From: Ifrita kowaldi
Lineage: Eukaryota; Chordata; Aves; Passeriformes; Cinclosomatidae
Length of the DNA: 64,000 bases
Direction of reading: 5' to 3'
NCBI GenBank assembly: GCA_013398055.1
Contig: VZRS01006544.1
Location: forward strand, 434,258-498,257
Shown: piece by piece, positions 34,901 to 49,050 of the stretch
Layout of the letters: the number at the start of each line of letters is the position of its first letter
Numbering within the stretch: the stretch's first letter is position 1
The notes under the pieces: generated by a model
What the model saw: only the letters and a program-made list of their open reading frames with translations
Database searches by the model: none
What the model was told of the DNA's origin: nothing
Position numbers and translations under genes: made by a program

Positions 34901-37900
34901 TGAAAAATATAATGAGATTTAAGTACATTCCTTTTTGTTGTGATTAACCTGTCAGATGTTTAAGTGCTGAAACACTGCTTTTGGGAAAAAAAAAAAAGGA
35001 GAAATGCCAATTAAGATAATAAAGCAGCCAAGATCCAGATCAAATAAGCAGAACAAGCAACTAAAATGAATACAGGAGGAAAAATCCAAGGGACAGAGCA
35101 GATCTAGAAAGGTACAGCTCAGAAAAAAATGAGAAGAAAAAAATCTGAAACAAATGCTGTTGGAAATTGGAAAGGCTGTTAATATGCTAGTAAGAAACAC
35201 CTTTGCATAAGATTCAAAGTGAATGTGTATTAAGCCAATGTGTCAGAGAAGTCTGGGCAGCAGTTCAACTCTCACAGTCTCCAACAGATCGATGGTGCCC
35301 TAGAAGTTCTTGTTTCTTCTCCTCTGACTCTAGCAGGAGGCTATGGCACTGCCTCAAATGTATGAGCTCAAGTACCTCCAGTGTTAGGGGATAGCCGAAC
35401 GGTGATTTTCAGATACTGATTTTGATCTTATCTTGAAACAGACTGGACAAGAAGACTGAGACTGGGCAGAGTACCATAAGAGAAGTAAAAAGACTTCAGT
35501 CTGCTGAAGTGGGACAGGGTAGACTTGCAGGAGTAGGTAGAAAGAGGAAGGACAAATTCATGGACAGCAAGCAGAATAATCTTCCACACAAGAACACACC
35601 CTATTCCAAGTCCTGGAATGGATCAGAGATGCTTAATTTTAATACTTCCCCTTACAATAATATATATCTGCAGATTAAAGGCCAAAAGCATAAATATTCA
35701 TTTGCACAGAAGAGGAGAATCCATGTCTGCTGGTGGTCAGCACAGTAGTCAAAACAACAGCAGCTGTATGGTTGATCGCCCACCTGGCCAGAAAAGGAAA
35801 GTAAATACACAGTAATTGCTCATTTAGTGAACCTCTTGTTCTGTTTTTTAGAAAAAAGTTGGACACACGTAACTAAGAACTGTATCATCATCAAGAGCAT
35901 GAAAGCCAAAATCAGGCTGGTTGGCATTTCCTAAAGTCTCAGTATGTGATTTCTCAACCTCTTAAAATTCTTTCAGCGTAGCTTTTGTGTTGTGAAGGCC
36001 AGAATTTATGTCCTTTATTACTGCTTTATAGAAGAGAGTAGGAACATATTTTAAGCATTTGTTATCCTTCTTTTGAGGTGACACTTTCAAAAGCTTTTAA
36101 GAAATCTTAAAGTAAGAAAAAACTGTCTTTGAACTGATTTTGTACCAGCTTAGATTGACTGATTTTTCAAAGACAGCAATAGATTTCAGCAACATGAAAG
36201 GCTTGACTGGTGATGCCAAATAAAAATTATTTTTAAAAACCCACAAGCTGCTTGTTCTAAAGTTTTCATTTTGTGCCCAACAAGTTGATCTCTGTCCTTC
36301 AAGGTATTAAATACTGTGACAAGCCAAGAACACATAGTTCTTGTCCCTTTTTTTGTTTTTCTTAATGAGAAGCCAAGGAAACACACATGACTGAGAGGAA
36401 ACCTGCAGGCTTGCAAGCAGGAAGAAGCAAACTCCCTTCTTTCAGTATCACGAAATGTTTTTTACTACTATTGTGGACTAAAAAGCCTCTACAAAGAACT
36501 ATAACATTGTGATGGATTTAAAAAAATGCAAAACTTTTGAAAATTGAAATATAGAGAAATATATTAAAAATATTTTTAATGGGATGATAGAAAAAAATGA
36601 AATTATACTTAAAAATATGGGGAAAATAAGCTTTTGCAAACAGACTAAAGAAGGTGAAGGGAAACTGAAAATAAGCACAACATTAAATAGGAATGACAGA
36701 AATTAGCGATTCAGAAGTAGTGAAGATGCTGTTTCATATTAATTTAGAAAGGAATTTCCATAAGGGTTGGACAACTTAGAAGCAACAAAAGATTTATAAA
36801 AATAGCTGTTCCTAAAAAGCAGTCAAGGAAACATTTGAAAAATGTGCAGAGTTGTAAGTCCGTCAGCCAGCCCAGCTGCTATGCATCCTAGGGGATAAAA
36901 GGTATGTGCTGTGAAACTTCCTGTAGCGCTGTCAATGAAGCTTGAAAAGAGGGACAAATACTGGAAGACTGAAAAAAAAATCAAATATGACCTTTTTTTT
37001 CCAGTGAAAGCATAGAATGCCCTTTGTAACTGCAATCCATACTTGACCACTATGTATCTTATTCTAGAAATGCTGTATAGTAGCAAGAGGATGCTGTGTT
37101 TCAGAGACAAGGATTAAATTGCTTTTGCTTAGAATTTTGAGTTAGTTCATGAAGGTGTTATGCTGACAGGAGATGCTTTGTAGAAATAAACTTTTGAATA
37201 AAGACTGCAGTTCACAGAGGGACCTTTCAAGGCAGTGAGTAGAGTAGGAGCCCTGCAGAGACAGCCATGCTTCTAACACCTGATGGTCTGTGCCATGGAT
37301 ACACTATTGGCTTTCTGGATGGTTAATCACATGTTCTCATAAAAATCTTTGTTTGTGTGTGTGTTTTGCAATATGTCTCTTGTGTAATACAAGGAAAGGC
37401 CCCTCTGTTTCAGTTTTGTAATGCAGAAGATTTGCACACTGGGACTTTGCTTCTTGCAGATAATTGTCCCAGGGTACAGTTTGCACAGGACCTTCTGGGA
37501 GTGCAAAGGTGGCACACATGCAGCCATGTCTAGCAGAGCTGCAGCATTGAGGGTGAGCAAATTGCTCTTGAATCACAAGACAGACCATTGGTTTTAAGGA
37601 AAATTGCAATCTGGATTTGTTTTAAACCATCCTGTAGGTATCTGCAGAATGTCTGGGAATAGGATGTGTGGGAGATTGGACTACAAAGAATTTTTATCAT
37701 TTTAATCTCAATAAATATAAAATAGTCTTTTAGTACCTCTTGAGACAGTTCTTACTATTTTCTTTCTTTCATTTCAAAGAATTAATTTGAATACTTTATC
37801 TGTATGCCACTCAGTGAGCAAGAAAACTATATTCCCCTTTCCCAGTTAGTCACTGAGGCAAGGAAGCCGTAATGTTTTTGCAGGGTTTCTCAGAGAATCC

Positions 37901-40900
37901 CAGCCAGTCTGTTCTGCCCAGACTGACAAATAAGACAGAGGCTCCTGTTAGAGGTAAACCATATAGGAAAAGGCTCCTGGTGTGAAAAAGCTGACTGTCA
38001 CTGAGCTACTGGCAGTCTTCTCTGGAAAGTTTTTTTTCTTGTCTGCTCTTTATAATATATTCAAAGTTGTGTTTGTTGCTGTTTTCTTTTACCATTACTG
38101 GCAGTCTATAATTTCTACATCCCTTGTCTTCAGTGTGCTTCACTACACAAGAGAGTTATAAATACATCTAAATTTATTTGGTCGACTTCTGTGTTTATAC
38201 AGTTCCCACTGAAGTGAGGTCACTGAACTAGAGAACCGACTCTCCAACTGGTTCTCAAACCCCTGTAGCATCTCACTGTCATTCTTGGCACATGAAGCGT
38301 GACCTCTTGTCCCACAGTGGCCAGGCATATTACCAAGAGGTTTTATCATAGTCACTTACTCCACATTTAATTAGCAATATTTTTTTTCACAGCAGTGCAT
38401 CTACATGGCAGTTTTATTTTTCATTTCCGTTAATAACTCTATGGTGTAGAGATAACAGTGAGAAATCAAAGGTACCTGTAAATGCTTACATTTCTGGAAA
38501 ACTGTAACATGGAAAAAAAAAACCCTGAAAATTGTAGTCAGATTTTATGTACTCCTATTCCCCAACTGCATTAAAAAAATCATGGGAACCAGCTTCAGTC
38601 ACTATGAAGTATCACGTGCTGAAACCTCATCACATCCACACATCACCAGCTAAGTATAGAGTAAACTTCTGGATGCAATCAAGTGACCCATGGCCTTGGC
38701 AAAGGTCTAACTTGAAGTCTCATGGGGAAATAATTTCTGGCTCTTAATTTAAGACAAAGCCAAAGGAATTGAGCCCTTCAAGTCCTACAGTTTAGACCCA
38801 GAAATCCCATTTTGATTTAAATAGAGAGCTTCTCATTTGCTAGCAGGTATGTGTGTAAGAGTTAGTGAGGCACAGATTTCCTGCTATTTTGCCCTTAATG
38901 TGGAAAAATCAATCACCCTCTTTAAACAGCAGACTTCAGATAAAACATGCAGTGCTCAGTCCTTATGAAAAGGTTCTCTTTTTCCAAGACTTTGATAAGA
39001 AGAGGAAGTTAAACAGAATTTTAACCTTTTTTGTAAGTACTTTTGAAGTGACTGAGGACCTGATTTTCATTTGCATCAAGGCTTCTGCATTAAGCTTAAA
39101 GAACCTTAAATGGGCATAAGCTGTAATTGGGACCAAGTCCCCTGTCTCTCCTACCTTAAGGTATGTAACGACTCTGGATCTTTAATGTCTATAGATGCAG
39201 CTTCAGGGGACAACCTCTGATGTCCAGAGATTCAGCTCTAGGGAATAGTGACAGCCTGGCAACAGCCCAGAAATATGATTAAACAGAAGTCTGTCCTCTG
39301 AAACCCCTAGAAAATCAGTGTGTTTAAAAGCATTAAAAATTTATTATTCTTTATTCGGAGTTCATATCACACATAAATATGAAACCAACTATTATAGTTT
39401 TCAGTCAGCAGTGAAGAAGCCTAATAATTTTTATTGTTTATTATTTGGGTATTTTCCATAGTTGATACATTCACTGTTACTTTATTTTTCATATGTATTA
39501 TTTGTACATAGGTATATTAAAAATGTGCTAGTGAAGGAGGTCCACAAAGACAAATTTTAATTAGTAAATCCGGTTTACATGTTTTCCTTATGAATACAGT
39601 GAGTGCATAATTTCAGAAGGTGTGTGTGGGAAAATTATCTAATGCTCATATAGTGCCTTGTGATCTTCAAATAGAAAAATTATGCAAAGGCAAAACCTGA
39701 CTTTAGCTTTAAAACCATAAACAGTATGTTCTTAAAAGGGTAGCATAAGGCAAGAAAATAAGTTGTTCCAGTAGTCTTAAAATTCCTGCACCTTGATTCC
39801 CTATTCATTTGTCCACCTCCATTGCATTCAGGACCATCCTGATGTTCCCAGTCTTGCAAGGGACACCAGTAGGATGGCTAGCAATGCTGCAAGCTTGCTG
39901 GGTCATCAGCCAGCTGCTACCACCTAAAATATGGCACAATTTGTGTCCAGCTAATCCCCCCAAATGGCACAATTTTATCTTGCTGTTCTCCCCTACCTGT
40001 TCATTGCCGCAAAACCAGTAAGAATGTAATTTTCTTTGAGACTCCTCTTTCAGATGCAGACAAAGATTCTCGGTGGATTCCTCTGTTACTACCAGGGCAC
40101 TGGCAGGCAGGAAAAGAAAAAACAAGCCACAGCACCAGATGAAAAGCAGTGTTGGAAATACCTCATTTCCGTAGGCAGCCAGGTTAAGAAAAGAAGATTA
40201 CAAGGCCTGTGACCATCCGGCTCTTGGCCATGAGCAGTCCAGCAGTGAGAGGAAGGAAAAGACCAGTAATATTGAGCTATGATTCTTCAGTGCAAATCCT
40301 GTGCCAAGACATCTGTGTCCTGAACAGAAAGAAATGGAACCGTTTTGGTAATTTGTCTCCTGGGTTAGGGGTAAAATATGTCACAAGAAGGATGCAGGAT
40401 ATCCTAGCGAGTTCTTACCAGTTATAGTCCACATAGTAATGCTAACACAAGTGAAGGTAGATTTAGTATACTCATTGTATTACTTAGCAGATGAAAGAGA
40501 GAAGACAGGAGATGCCTGATGCCAGGAACCTCGTGGTGTCTGGTACAGAGGACAGCAAAGGAGTCTCCCACAGCTTCTTCCCCCCACGCTGGGTTCCAGA
40601 GCAGCAAGACGTGTCCTTATAGAAAGTGAGGAGGGCACTTCGGTTTGGCACAAGAAATCTAGCTAGAATTTTCCAGCTTGTGAAATAAAACTAAAGAAAA
40701 GTATTAGTCAAAAAATGGCAAGTATAAAACATAAAAAATAACGTCTATACTTTACTGTTATATTTAATAAGAAGTGCCATCTTGATATATGAAATAAAAG
40801 TTTAAAAAAAAAATAAGGTATTCCTAGGGCCACAAATTGTGGAAGGTGGGAGAGTATTCCAAAGAAGTACTGAAATTTCTTGTAGTACTCCTCCCTGCAT

Positions 40901-42797
40901 ATCTGCTAGGAGATAGGGTATTGGAATCGATAAATCTTTGGTCAGGAAAGCCTTTTATCAGTCTATTTGTTCATACTTCAGTTGCTGACCTTTAAAGTTG
41001 GATGTTTCATACCATTGTCAAAGGAATTATTCAGTAAAGCTCCCTGTGATGGCAATGATAACATATATCCTGCTGTTTATTTTCTTCATAAAAAGCAACA
41101 ACTGTATTTTAATTCATGAGCATGAATTTTACATAATTTAAGTTACATGAAACGGAGAGTTAGAGCACCATATCTAGAGATGAAATGTAATGGGTTTATA
41201 GTTACATTTCTGAAAGACAGGCTGAGTGTGAAGGAGTCATCTGATTTACTCTTGGAAGGAGAAAGTGTATGGTTTTCTATCATCAGGTTTTTCCAAATGT
41301 CACACTAAAAGGTTTTTTAAAGCATGATTAATTAGTTGATATTGATGCTGAGTACTCAAGCCTTTTAGGCATGATTGTAGTCCTATATAGGTGAAATTGC
41401 TGGATCTGAGAAAAAACCAAAGGTTCTGGTGTGTATGTATGTCTGTTTAATATTTTTATTATTTATATCCTTTAGACATGAAAACATAGTCAGAATTACG
41501 TTGAAATAAAAAAAAATCCTGGAAACAGGAGGCAAAAGCTGAAATTTAGTTAACTGTCACTAATGACTCCTGATTGGATGCTTTCATGCATAGCCTACTG
41601 AGCCAAATGAAGGTGCATAATAAAAAATGTCACTGAATTGAGAACGTTAATTTTTCAGGAGATGTTGAGTTGGTAGTTGTCTTTTTTTTATATATTTAGC
41701 TAGGAACACATACCAAAGCATGTTCTAAGTTATGTATAAATAACTACACCTTTCCCCCACGCTGAGAGATCATGTCTCTGAATTTGCACTGGTAAAATTT
41801 AGGATGACAGAACATACACAGTATAAAAGCAGAATATGGAAGAAGGACTGTTTTGATTTTTAACATAAAAACTTCTCTGTCTACAGAAGAGAGAAAGAAA
41901 CAAAGTTTTTTAGGGTCACTCCTAATTGGAACAGGCTCAATAATAAAGTGTACAGAATTAGAAGTCCTTTTTACAAAGCAATAGAGAGAAAAGCTGCAAA
42001 AAGTGGGGACATGCCTTGAGGGACATCAGTGGGAAATTCCTGGATATGTCTGCTTGGTGTTATTCCATTGGATTAGTTTAGTCATTCACTGAAATTACAG
42101 TAATTAAAGAGATTAAACAGAAGTGCACACATACCACCTTTTTTATTTCCCCGGTCAAGGTGCTTTTCTTATTAACCATACAGTCTCTACAGTTTTATGT
42201 CTATGTATTAATAAATCCTCCAATGTTCCATGGGGCTGTTCCATAGTTGTTTTTCTAATGGTGAATTCTAGGATGCCTACCAGAAACTACAGAAATCTGG
42301 AAACTGGACTTAAAGGTAACAACTCCCCTGATTCCTGTGATGGCATCTGCTGATTTTGCCAGCTCCACCTTTGACCTACTGACAGGCAGCGTAGGGGATG
42401 CTGAGAGCGTGTCCCTCAGAGTGTGCCCACATTGGCAGCTGGGCAGCAGACTGGTTTGGCAGTGTAATGTCATCAGGTTTCTGAGGACATGGGAGTATTC
42501 TTAACAGAGAAGAAGAAAGACAGGGACTGAAAAGCTGTTTTTCTGGAATCACTGCACATGATATGATGTGCTTGTAGACTGAGTCAGCTAGCAGAGCTCC
42601 TGGGATAGGTGGTGAAGCAAAACTCAGATGTCTGGGCCTCCTAGCAGATTGTCAGAAAGGTAAAGGAGCTCCCTAGAAATCTGTGCCCTAGGAGCCACCT
42701 AAGTGTTGCAGCACCAGAGCAGCAGTACAAAAGTTGTCCCCAGTGCCGAACAAATAGGCTGCCCTTGCTCTTTGGGGTGCTGGCTGCCCCCACTTAC
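31986..42797. other. Single-copy non-coding DNA, nothing recognised
   Basis: No transposon or well-bounded exon was recognised in about 10.8 kb. An 18-bp perfect palindrome ATTAAAAATATTTTTAAT lies at 36563-36580, which is unremarkable in AT-rich DNA. Several open frames near 38150-38350 and 39800-40130 lack paired splice signals. Confidence 0.45.
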
Positions 42798-43043
42798 TGC
42801 CTTACTGTTAGTAGTTAACCAGGTTGGGGCTGGCAGATCAGCTTCTGGGCTTGTTGCCATGGAAGATTGAGATGTTTCTTTGAGCAGTGCTGCTCTACCA
42901 GGTGTATACACAGGAGGAACTGGCATCTCTTCAGAAAGCAGAGGAGAGAGATTTGTGTCCACTGATTCTTGGGAGCAACTTTTCTGCTTCATTTGCTCTG
43001 ACAGTGCCTTCTCAATGTTTGGGTTAGTGACTCGTAGATGGAA
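42798..43043 (-). CDS. Candidate 82-codon internal exon, unidentified gene
   Basis: On the minus strand a pyrimidine-rich stretch ending CTACGTTTAG precedes 43043, and an excellent donor GCA|GTAAGT follows 42798. The interval is exactly 246 bases. The phase-0 frame is open throughout and encodes FHLRVTNPNIEKALSEQMKQ at its start, SEEMPVPPVYTPGRAALLKE in the middle and LPAPTWLTTNSKA at its end. It is rich in Ser, Pro, Thr and Glu, with a short charged helix first, as in a disordered linker of a scaffold or cytoskeletal protein. I cannot assign a family. Its gene would start to the right, possibly from the GC-rich region at 58.8-61.7 kb, and continue to the left. An in-frame stop lies just upstream of the acceptor, consistent with an intron boundary. 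Confidence 0.42.
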
Positions 43044-46000
43044 CTAAACGTAGCACTTGGGAAGGGCAGGACTGACCTCTGCAGTAGTCCATGCACATGC
43101 ATGGCAGGGCATTAATGATTGCTGTGTAGCATCTATGCCTGAATTTGCCTCAGACAGCAGTAGAATTTGAAAAAAACAACAGTTCCCATGTAGCTGCCAC
43201 AAATACTACTTAAAAACATTAAAATGCTGCCACCCAATTCAAGGGCTAAAAAAGGTGTAGAAAGCTTGCTTGCTGGTAATCTCAGTGAGAAAAGTAACAT
43301 AAGAAAAGGCAGGGAGTACCTTGATGAGGCTTTTGGAAATAAAGCATAAGGATGGCTTGTAAATATACAGGCTGGCAGTGGCAGTGGCAACAAAAGCTGC
43401 TCCTTAGTAGGCTGGACACTTCAGAGAAGTTCACTGTAATCTTCCTTTCTCCCTTCATCTACTCTTGTTTTAAAGTCCTAATTCAGCTGTAAAAACCTTT
43501 AGTTCCACTTCTTCCATTTAAATGAATGAAAAAGAATCTTCAGACAAATCCTGATCCCAATCCCACATATGTAAAACAAGATTAACTTGGTTGACTTTAA
43601 TGGCATCAGTTGGGGCATACCTTACTGAAACCCATCAACAGTTAGATCACTTGGCTTAAGTCAAGTGCATAAATAACAAAGGCATCTCCAGTACTTTCTC
43701 TGTAAGCTGGTTTCATTTGGCTGTCCCTGGAGTTAATCTTAGCCCTGAGTTCAAAAAGACCTGGCTTTCACCCAGAGGTGTTCCATCAGCATAAATCTGG
43801 CCTAAATGATGCCAGAATGAGCTCTACCAGCTGAGTGAACCATGCAAGCACCTTTCAACTGCAAGTTTTGGGCTTTCAGTGCACCTGTCCAGTATTCTGC
43901 TGGGGCTGAAAGGGAACACGTTTCACCAGCAATGGGAAAACAAGAGAAAAATGTTTGCAATTCCCAAATAACTACATGGAAAAGCATTGCTTAGAAATAA
44001 CTCCACACATCCTTTCATAAGTATCCTTTGTCTGTGAGCAGGCCTAACTTGTAGTGAACTCTTTGATGTGGGATTTTATTTTCAGACCACTGCAGACACA
44101 GATTTTTTTTCAAAGCAACAACTGTACTATTTACTGCATGCCACAGCTGTTTTTAGAAAGAATTGCCACAAAATGTAATTTAAAAAGAACTTTCATGTAA
44201 GACCCACAAACTTCTAAGTATCCTTACCAAATAGTACATATTTCTATCAAAAAGCTCTATTTCATTTTTCTCAAATAACAATATTATTATATAATTCTTA
44301 ACCTCAGTAGACATCAATGCTCCGATCTTTTCCTGTATGTTAATGGGAAGGGAACAAGAGGTTGCTTTGATTCTACACTCTCTTGTCTTTATCTATTATG
44401 CTTACCATGCAAAATAGATGCAGGCTACTGTCAGGTACTTGAGCAGCTTTCTGTGCACAGTTTGAAACTGGTTTGCCCAGACAGCTGCATATGAAACAAT
44501 GTGTGGGAAAAACAGGGCCCAAAACTCAGCTGAAGACACACCTGGACTGTGGGCTGTACGTGTGACATAAAGCAACATCATTCTGTTCTTAATGGAGTCT
44601 GTTTTCTGTAGATAAGGATGTGTCCATAGGGGTCCTCAAACTGCTAAAGCTGAGAAATTTCGTATGGAAACTAGAATGGGAAAAATAGTCTAATATCCAA
44701 CTTCTCGTCTGATTATGCTGAAAATTAATTGTCTCCATTAAATGTGACTCTAAAAGGTGAAAAACAGCTGATTAAAAAAAAATGCTGATTAAAGAAAGAA
44801 AATTGCTATGTCCTTTGTTTCCTACTCACAAGCATTCCTCTGTCCTGAATCCTGGACTAGAAATCTGTCTTTCCATAGAAAATTTTGCATAAGACATGCT
44901 TACCCTGTCTGGTAGCAAATCTGCCTTGGCCTCTGCATATGAACAAAATATACTCTTCTTAGTCTTTGTTATGACCATGAAGAAAAAAAGAAATTATGCA
45001 TTTAAGCACACAACATCCATTTTAACCCTCATCTAACTGTAATTGCTGCTTATTCAATACCCTCAGATGTGTGCGTGCAGCTTCTAATGGGTGAATTTTT
45101 GCCAGTGCCATGTTGAGCAGCACTGCATTTGCCTGCTGAATAGCTATGCCAGTTTGCAGCAGTTGAAAGGTGAGGCTTTGAGGTTGAGCATTATCACTGT
45201 CTTTGTGTCTGGAATGCCTAGAACTAGTTTTTCTGTATGCTTTTCATGGTGAAGTATGGGCAGGCCACTGACTGCAAGAAAGTCCCCTAATTTTGTTCTT
45301 TAACACTGTTGTATCCGAACAAGTGACAAAACACAGAAGACTGCAACTAAGTCAGATACCTCTGCCTTTAGTTAATCAAAGCTGTGGTGCAGATAGGCCT
45401 TGCAAAGGCTGGAAGGAACTCCAGCATCTTGTCTTCTTTTGTTTCATTTTTTGCAGATGTGCGTGCCAACTTTTTTTTCTTTTGAGATAAATGCAAGCAA
45501 ATATATGTGCATATCATCTGCAATGTTACTTTATATAACTCAGTATTTACCTTTTATTTATATACTATATATAAGCACACAGAGAATTTTCTAGCAGAAA
45601 ATTTAAGCTGACAACTGAAAAGCTACTTCTAGGAGAAATGCATATTTTCAAAGATGTGAAAGCACTATCTGTAAGGGAGCAAAGCTCTTAGCAATGTCAT
45701 TTTCTCACAGACCCCTTTCCTTTTGTACTCCCTCCTTTGCCTCTATTGATGCTGCTTCACTATAAAAAACAGTGCTCTAGGGTAGACCTCAGAGCCCCAA
45801 CTCCTACCAGCCTCTTCCACCCTTATTCTCAGTAGCAGAAGCTACTGCAAGGTTACTCTGCAATCAAGAAAAGAAGTTTATACAATGCCCCAACTCTGCA
45901 GCTTTCAACTGTTCCTCATTTTTCCAGATTAGTGCCTTAATTAAGTCCAAATGTTTTTCATTTTCTCCCTTATGGTCCCTTCTGTGAAACCTGATGCTGG

Positions 46001-48699
46001 CCATGGACACTGTCCTCTTGTGACCTTTTCTCTTCCTGTTCCTGCTGCTGGCTGGCTTTTAAATTGTGAGCAATTGTAGGAGGGTGATGGCTGCACACTT
46101 TTTCATCTCTTTACACACCCGGGGGGCTGTTCACTCTGTTGCTGAAGTCAGAACCAGTCAGGAATCCCCCTTGCTTTTCCCCTTCTCTGTGAGGCAGAAG
46201 AAAACAGATTTTTAGCTGGTGGGTAAAGAAGTTCATACCATCCACTTGAGTCACTCTCAGTATAAACTCTTAGAACAGTGCAACAGTGATTTATCACATT
46301 GCATTAAAGGTATGAACGAGGTTTCTTAAGTCCAGCCATTGATTTCAAGATGATTATTTTTAGGGAGCTATCTTGCAAGTTCAGCCAGCAATTTCACATG
46401 CATTATTTTAGCAAATCACATGGGTGCTTGTGAGGGTAGGAAGAGAGCTCAACATGTTCAACACTGAGGAAAGATTTCAGTAGAATAGAAAAGCTGAAAT
46501 TTTAACTGACTCGTTTCAAAGTTTACCTGTAACAATGAAATGCAAATTTTGCCAATACAGTATGTCAACAGAGCTGAACTGAAGGTAACAGAGGAAAATT
46601 AAATTAGCTAAGAATCTGGCCCAAGTGATTAAGGAAAGAGAAGCAAAAGAAGACAAAAAAGGGCTTCGTTCTTTTCTTGTGGCGTGAGTAGCCCCAGTTA
46701 CTGGAACTACACTGATGTAAATTGGTTTATGTAGCAGAAAAATCAAATCATATGTCAATTGGAATTGCATGACTGATGGTAAACATAAAAATTAAGCGTG
46801 AAAACCGTGGTCAAAGACAAAACCATTGCAATGGGAAAAAGATGGCAGTAGTATCCACAACAGCATTTATCTGCAGGAAATAAAAGAGAGAACTTCTAAC
46901 ACTTACATTTTATCTTAGTACAGAGCTACAGCATGTCTTGCATCTCAAATAAAACTTGGTATCACTAACCTCATTTCTCTATATGAGGTGTAATAGGATT
47001 TGTAGAAATCATGCAGATACGTCCACAAAAACTGCAAGCGCCAGAAGATGAATGATGTACAGAAATGGCAATTGTTTATTTTTTTCCATGCAAGGTTTGT
47101 TCATTGTTTCCCTCAGGGAGACAGATGTGCAGACTGTATGTGCTGAGTGAAATGAGTACCCCTTCCTTTTTGACACCTTTAAAATTATTAGAATTAAATC
47201 TATACTTTGCTAAGTGAAATGTTTCAATTTAATCAAACTGTGCTGTCATGACCATACTTACATTAAGAGTTTAAGAGCCCTTCTTTGCCCTCAGCTAATC
47301 CCTCACATATGAGGTTTTCATGGTTAAATTGTCTCCTGTGTAAGTAATCAAGTACATATGAACTCTGCTGCTAGGGAAATTGAGCACAAGTCAAAATCTC
47401 TAAGAATTAATTGCTAAGAACAGTGGAGTTAAGGAAAGGAGGGGATCTGGCTTCAGTCAGCAGGTCCTCCTGATTCTCTCTCTTACCTTGTAACTTACTC
47501 CAGTGAAAATCTTAGAAATGAACAATATCTGCTTCTGTACCAAGAAAACGCATTCAATCTGTGTGCTCCTGCTGCCACTCTTTCACTCTTCTAATCATTC
47601 TCATAATTATATTTTGAAAAGCCAACACCCATCATCTTATAATAATGCTGGTCCATGGAATAAGATGTAATACCTAAAGGACAACATCACTGTATAAATT
47701 TCCAGGTGTCTGGAAATTGTGCCCAGCAGGAATGAAAAGGGCAATAATGGAACTTCCAGTTCAGAAGACTTTTTTGTAGGATCACTGGAAAATGTTGCAA
47801 TCAAAAATCAGGGAACGCAAGGGGAAGAGTTCCAATTTTTAAGGAGGATAGAGGTATACTAGCCAAAGCAGGACCACTATGAATTTTAACACTAAAAATT
47901 CAGAGAAAGAAGGTGGTAAAGGAGCAAGATTTAGGCCTTTATGTAATGAACACATGCATAAAGGGACCATGTGAACAAAATGCAAAGTTGATGAATAAAT
48001 GAAGCATAGGTCCATAAAAATTGAATAAATGCCTAGAAAGATAGTCAAGAGATCATGTAGCCCACTGTTTTACCCACTAATAGGAACTATTTCTAGATGA
48101 CTTCTGACAGTTTCCTGTCTTTCCTAAAAACCTCCATTGATGTAAATTCTGTGATGTCCCTACTCACAAACAATATAAATTAGCTTTCTACTACTTTACC
48201 ACTGAAAGTTTTACTTAATGCTGAAATTAAAATTTTTGCTATATTCTATTCCTATGGTTTTGAAAAAAAACTCTCTTTTTTTTTTATGGGACTTTTTGTC
48301 TATTTGAGAATAGTTATCATGTTCCATCATAGCTCCTTTCCCCTCTATTTTCTCGCTATGTTGTTGATGCTGTGCAAGTGTTTCATTTTACTTCCTTTGA
48401 CAATATTTTGCAAATAGCTTAACCAGTTTGTTCTCTTTTTACAGTGTCTATAGTTTCTCTCATGGGGAATAATATATGTTTAGAAACATTTTTTTTGAGG
48501 AATTTACAGCTGTCTTTGATGCCTATGTTCACTTAGCTACCTGCTATCTATTAGTTTATTGAAGCCTCCACACTTCTAGTCCATCATCTTTTTTTGCTTT
48601 TCTTCCTCACCTTTCCAAGAATCCTATACCCAGTGACTCCAAGGTTACTCTTACATATGTAACCTTTCACCTTCACATTCTCACATCATTCTTTCCTGC
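43044..48699. other. Non-coding DNA, nothing recognised
   Basis: Short chance frames only. No exon with paired splice sites or recognised repeat. Confidence 0.45.
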
Positions 48700-49050
48700 T
48701 TAGCTTCAAATCTGGAAAATCCTACACTTTTTAAAACAAGAATTGCCAGTGATTCCAGGAACTCGCTGGACATTGGCGTTGTGTTGCATTCTTTCACCAA
48801 GGAATACCTGGATTGTTGAAATCCCTCACTAATATTATATCCTGTCCTTTGTCTGATTCTGCTTTTTGGACGCAAAAAGCCTCAAGTCTTCCTTGCTTAA
48901 TATTTTGCAATCCCTGCAAACAAAGCCTTCAAATTCTTTTCGCCTTTTACCTTCTCAGAGATTGTAAATTCCTCCATGTTCTGGATCTCCTAGCACACCT
49001 GTGTATGTTTTAATGCAGGGCAGTATATCTAATCTTTCCTGTCCTTCTGT
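48700..49050 (-). mobile_element. Possible ancient CR1/L2-like fragment
   Basis: The plus strand has a loose match to the reverse complement of the 5' half of an old CR1-type ORF2. Blocks such as 'aggaactcgctggaca' and 'aatacctggattgttgaaat' with 'ccctcactaatattatat' recall its endonuclease region. Divergence is high and the limits are uncertain. Confidence 0.35.
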
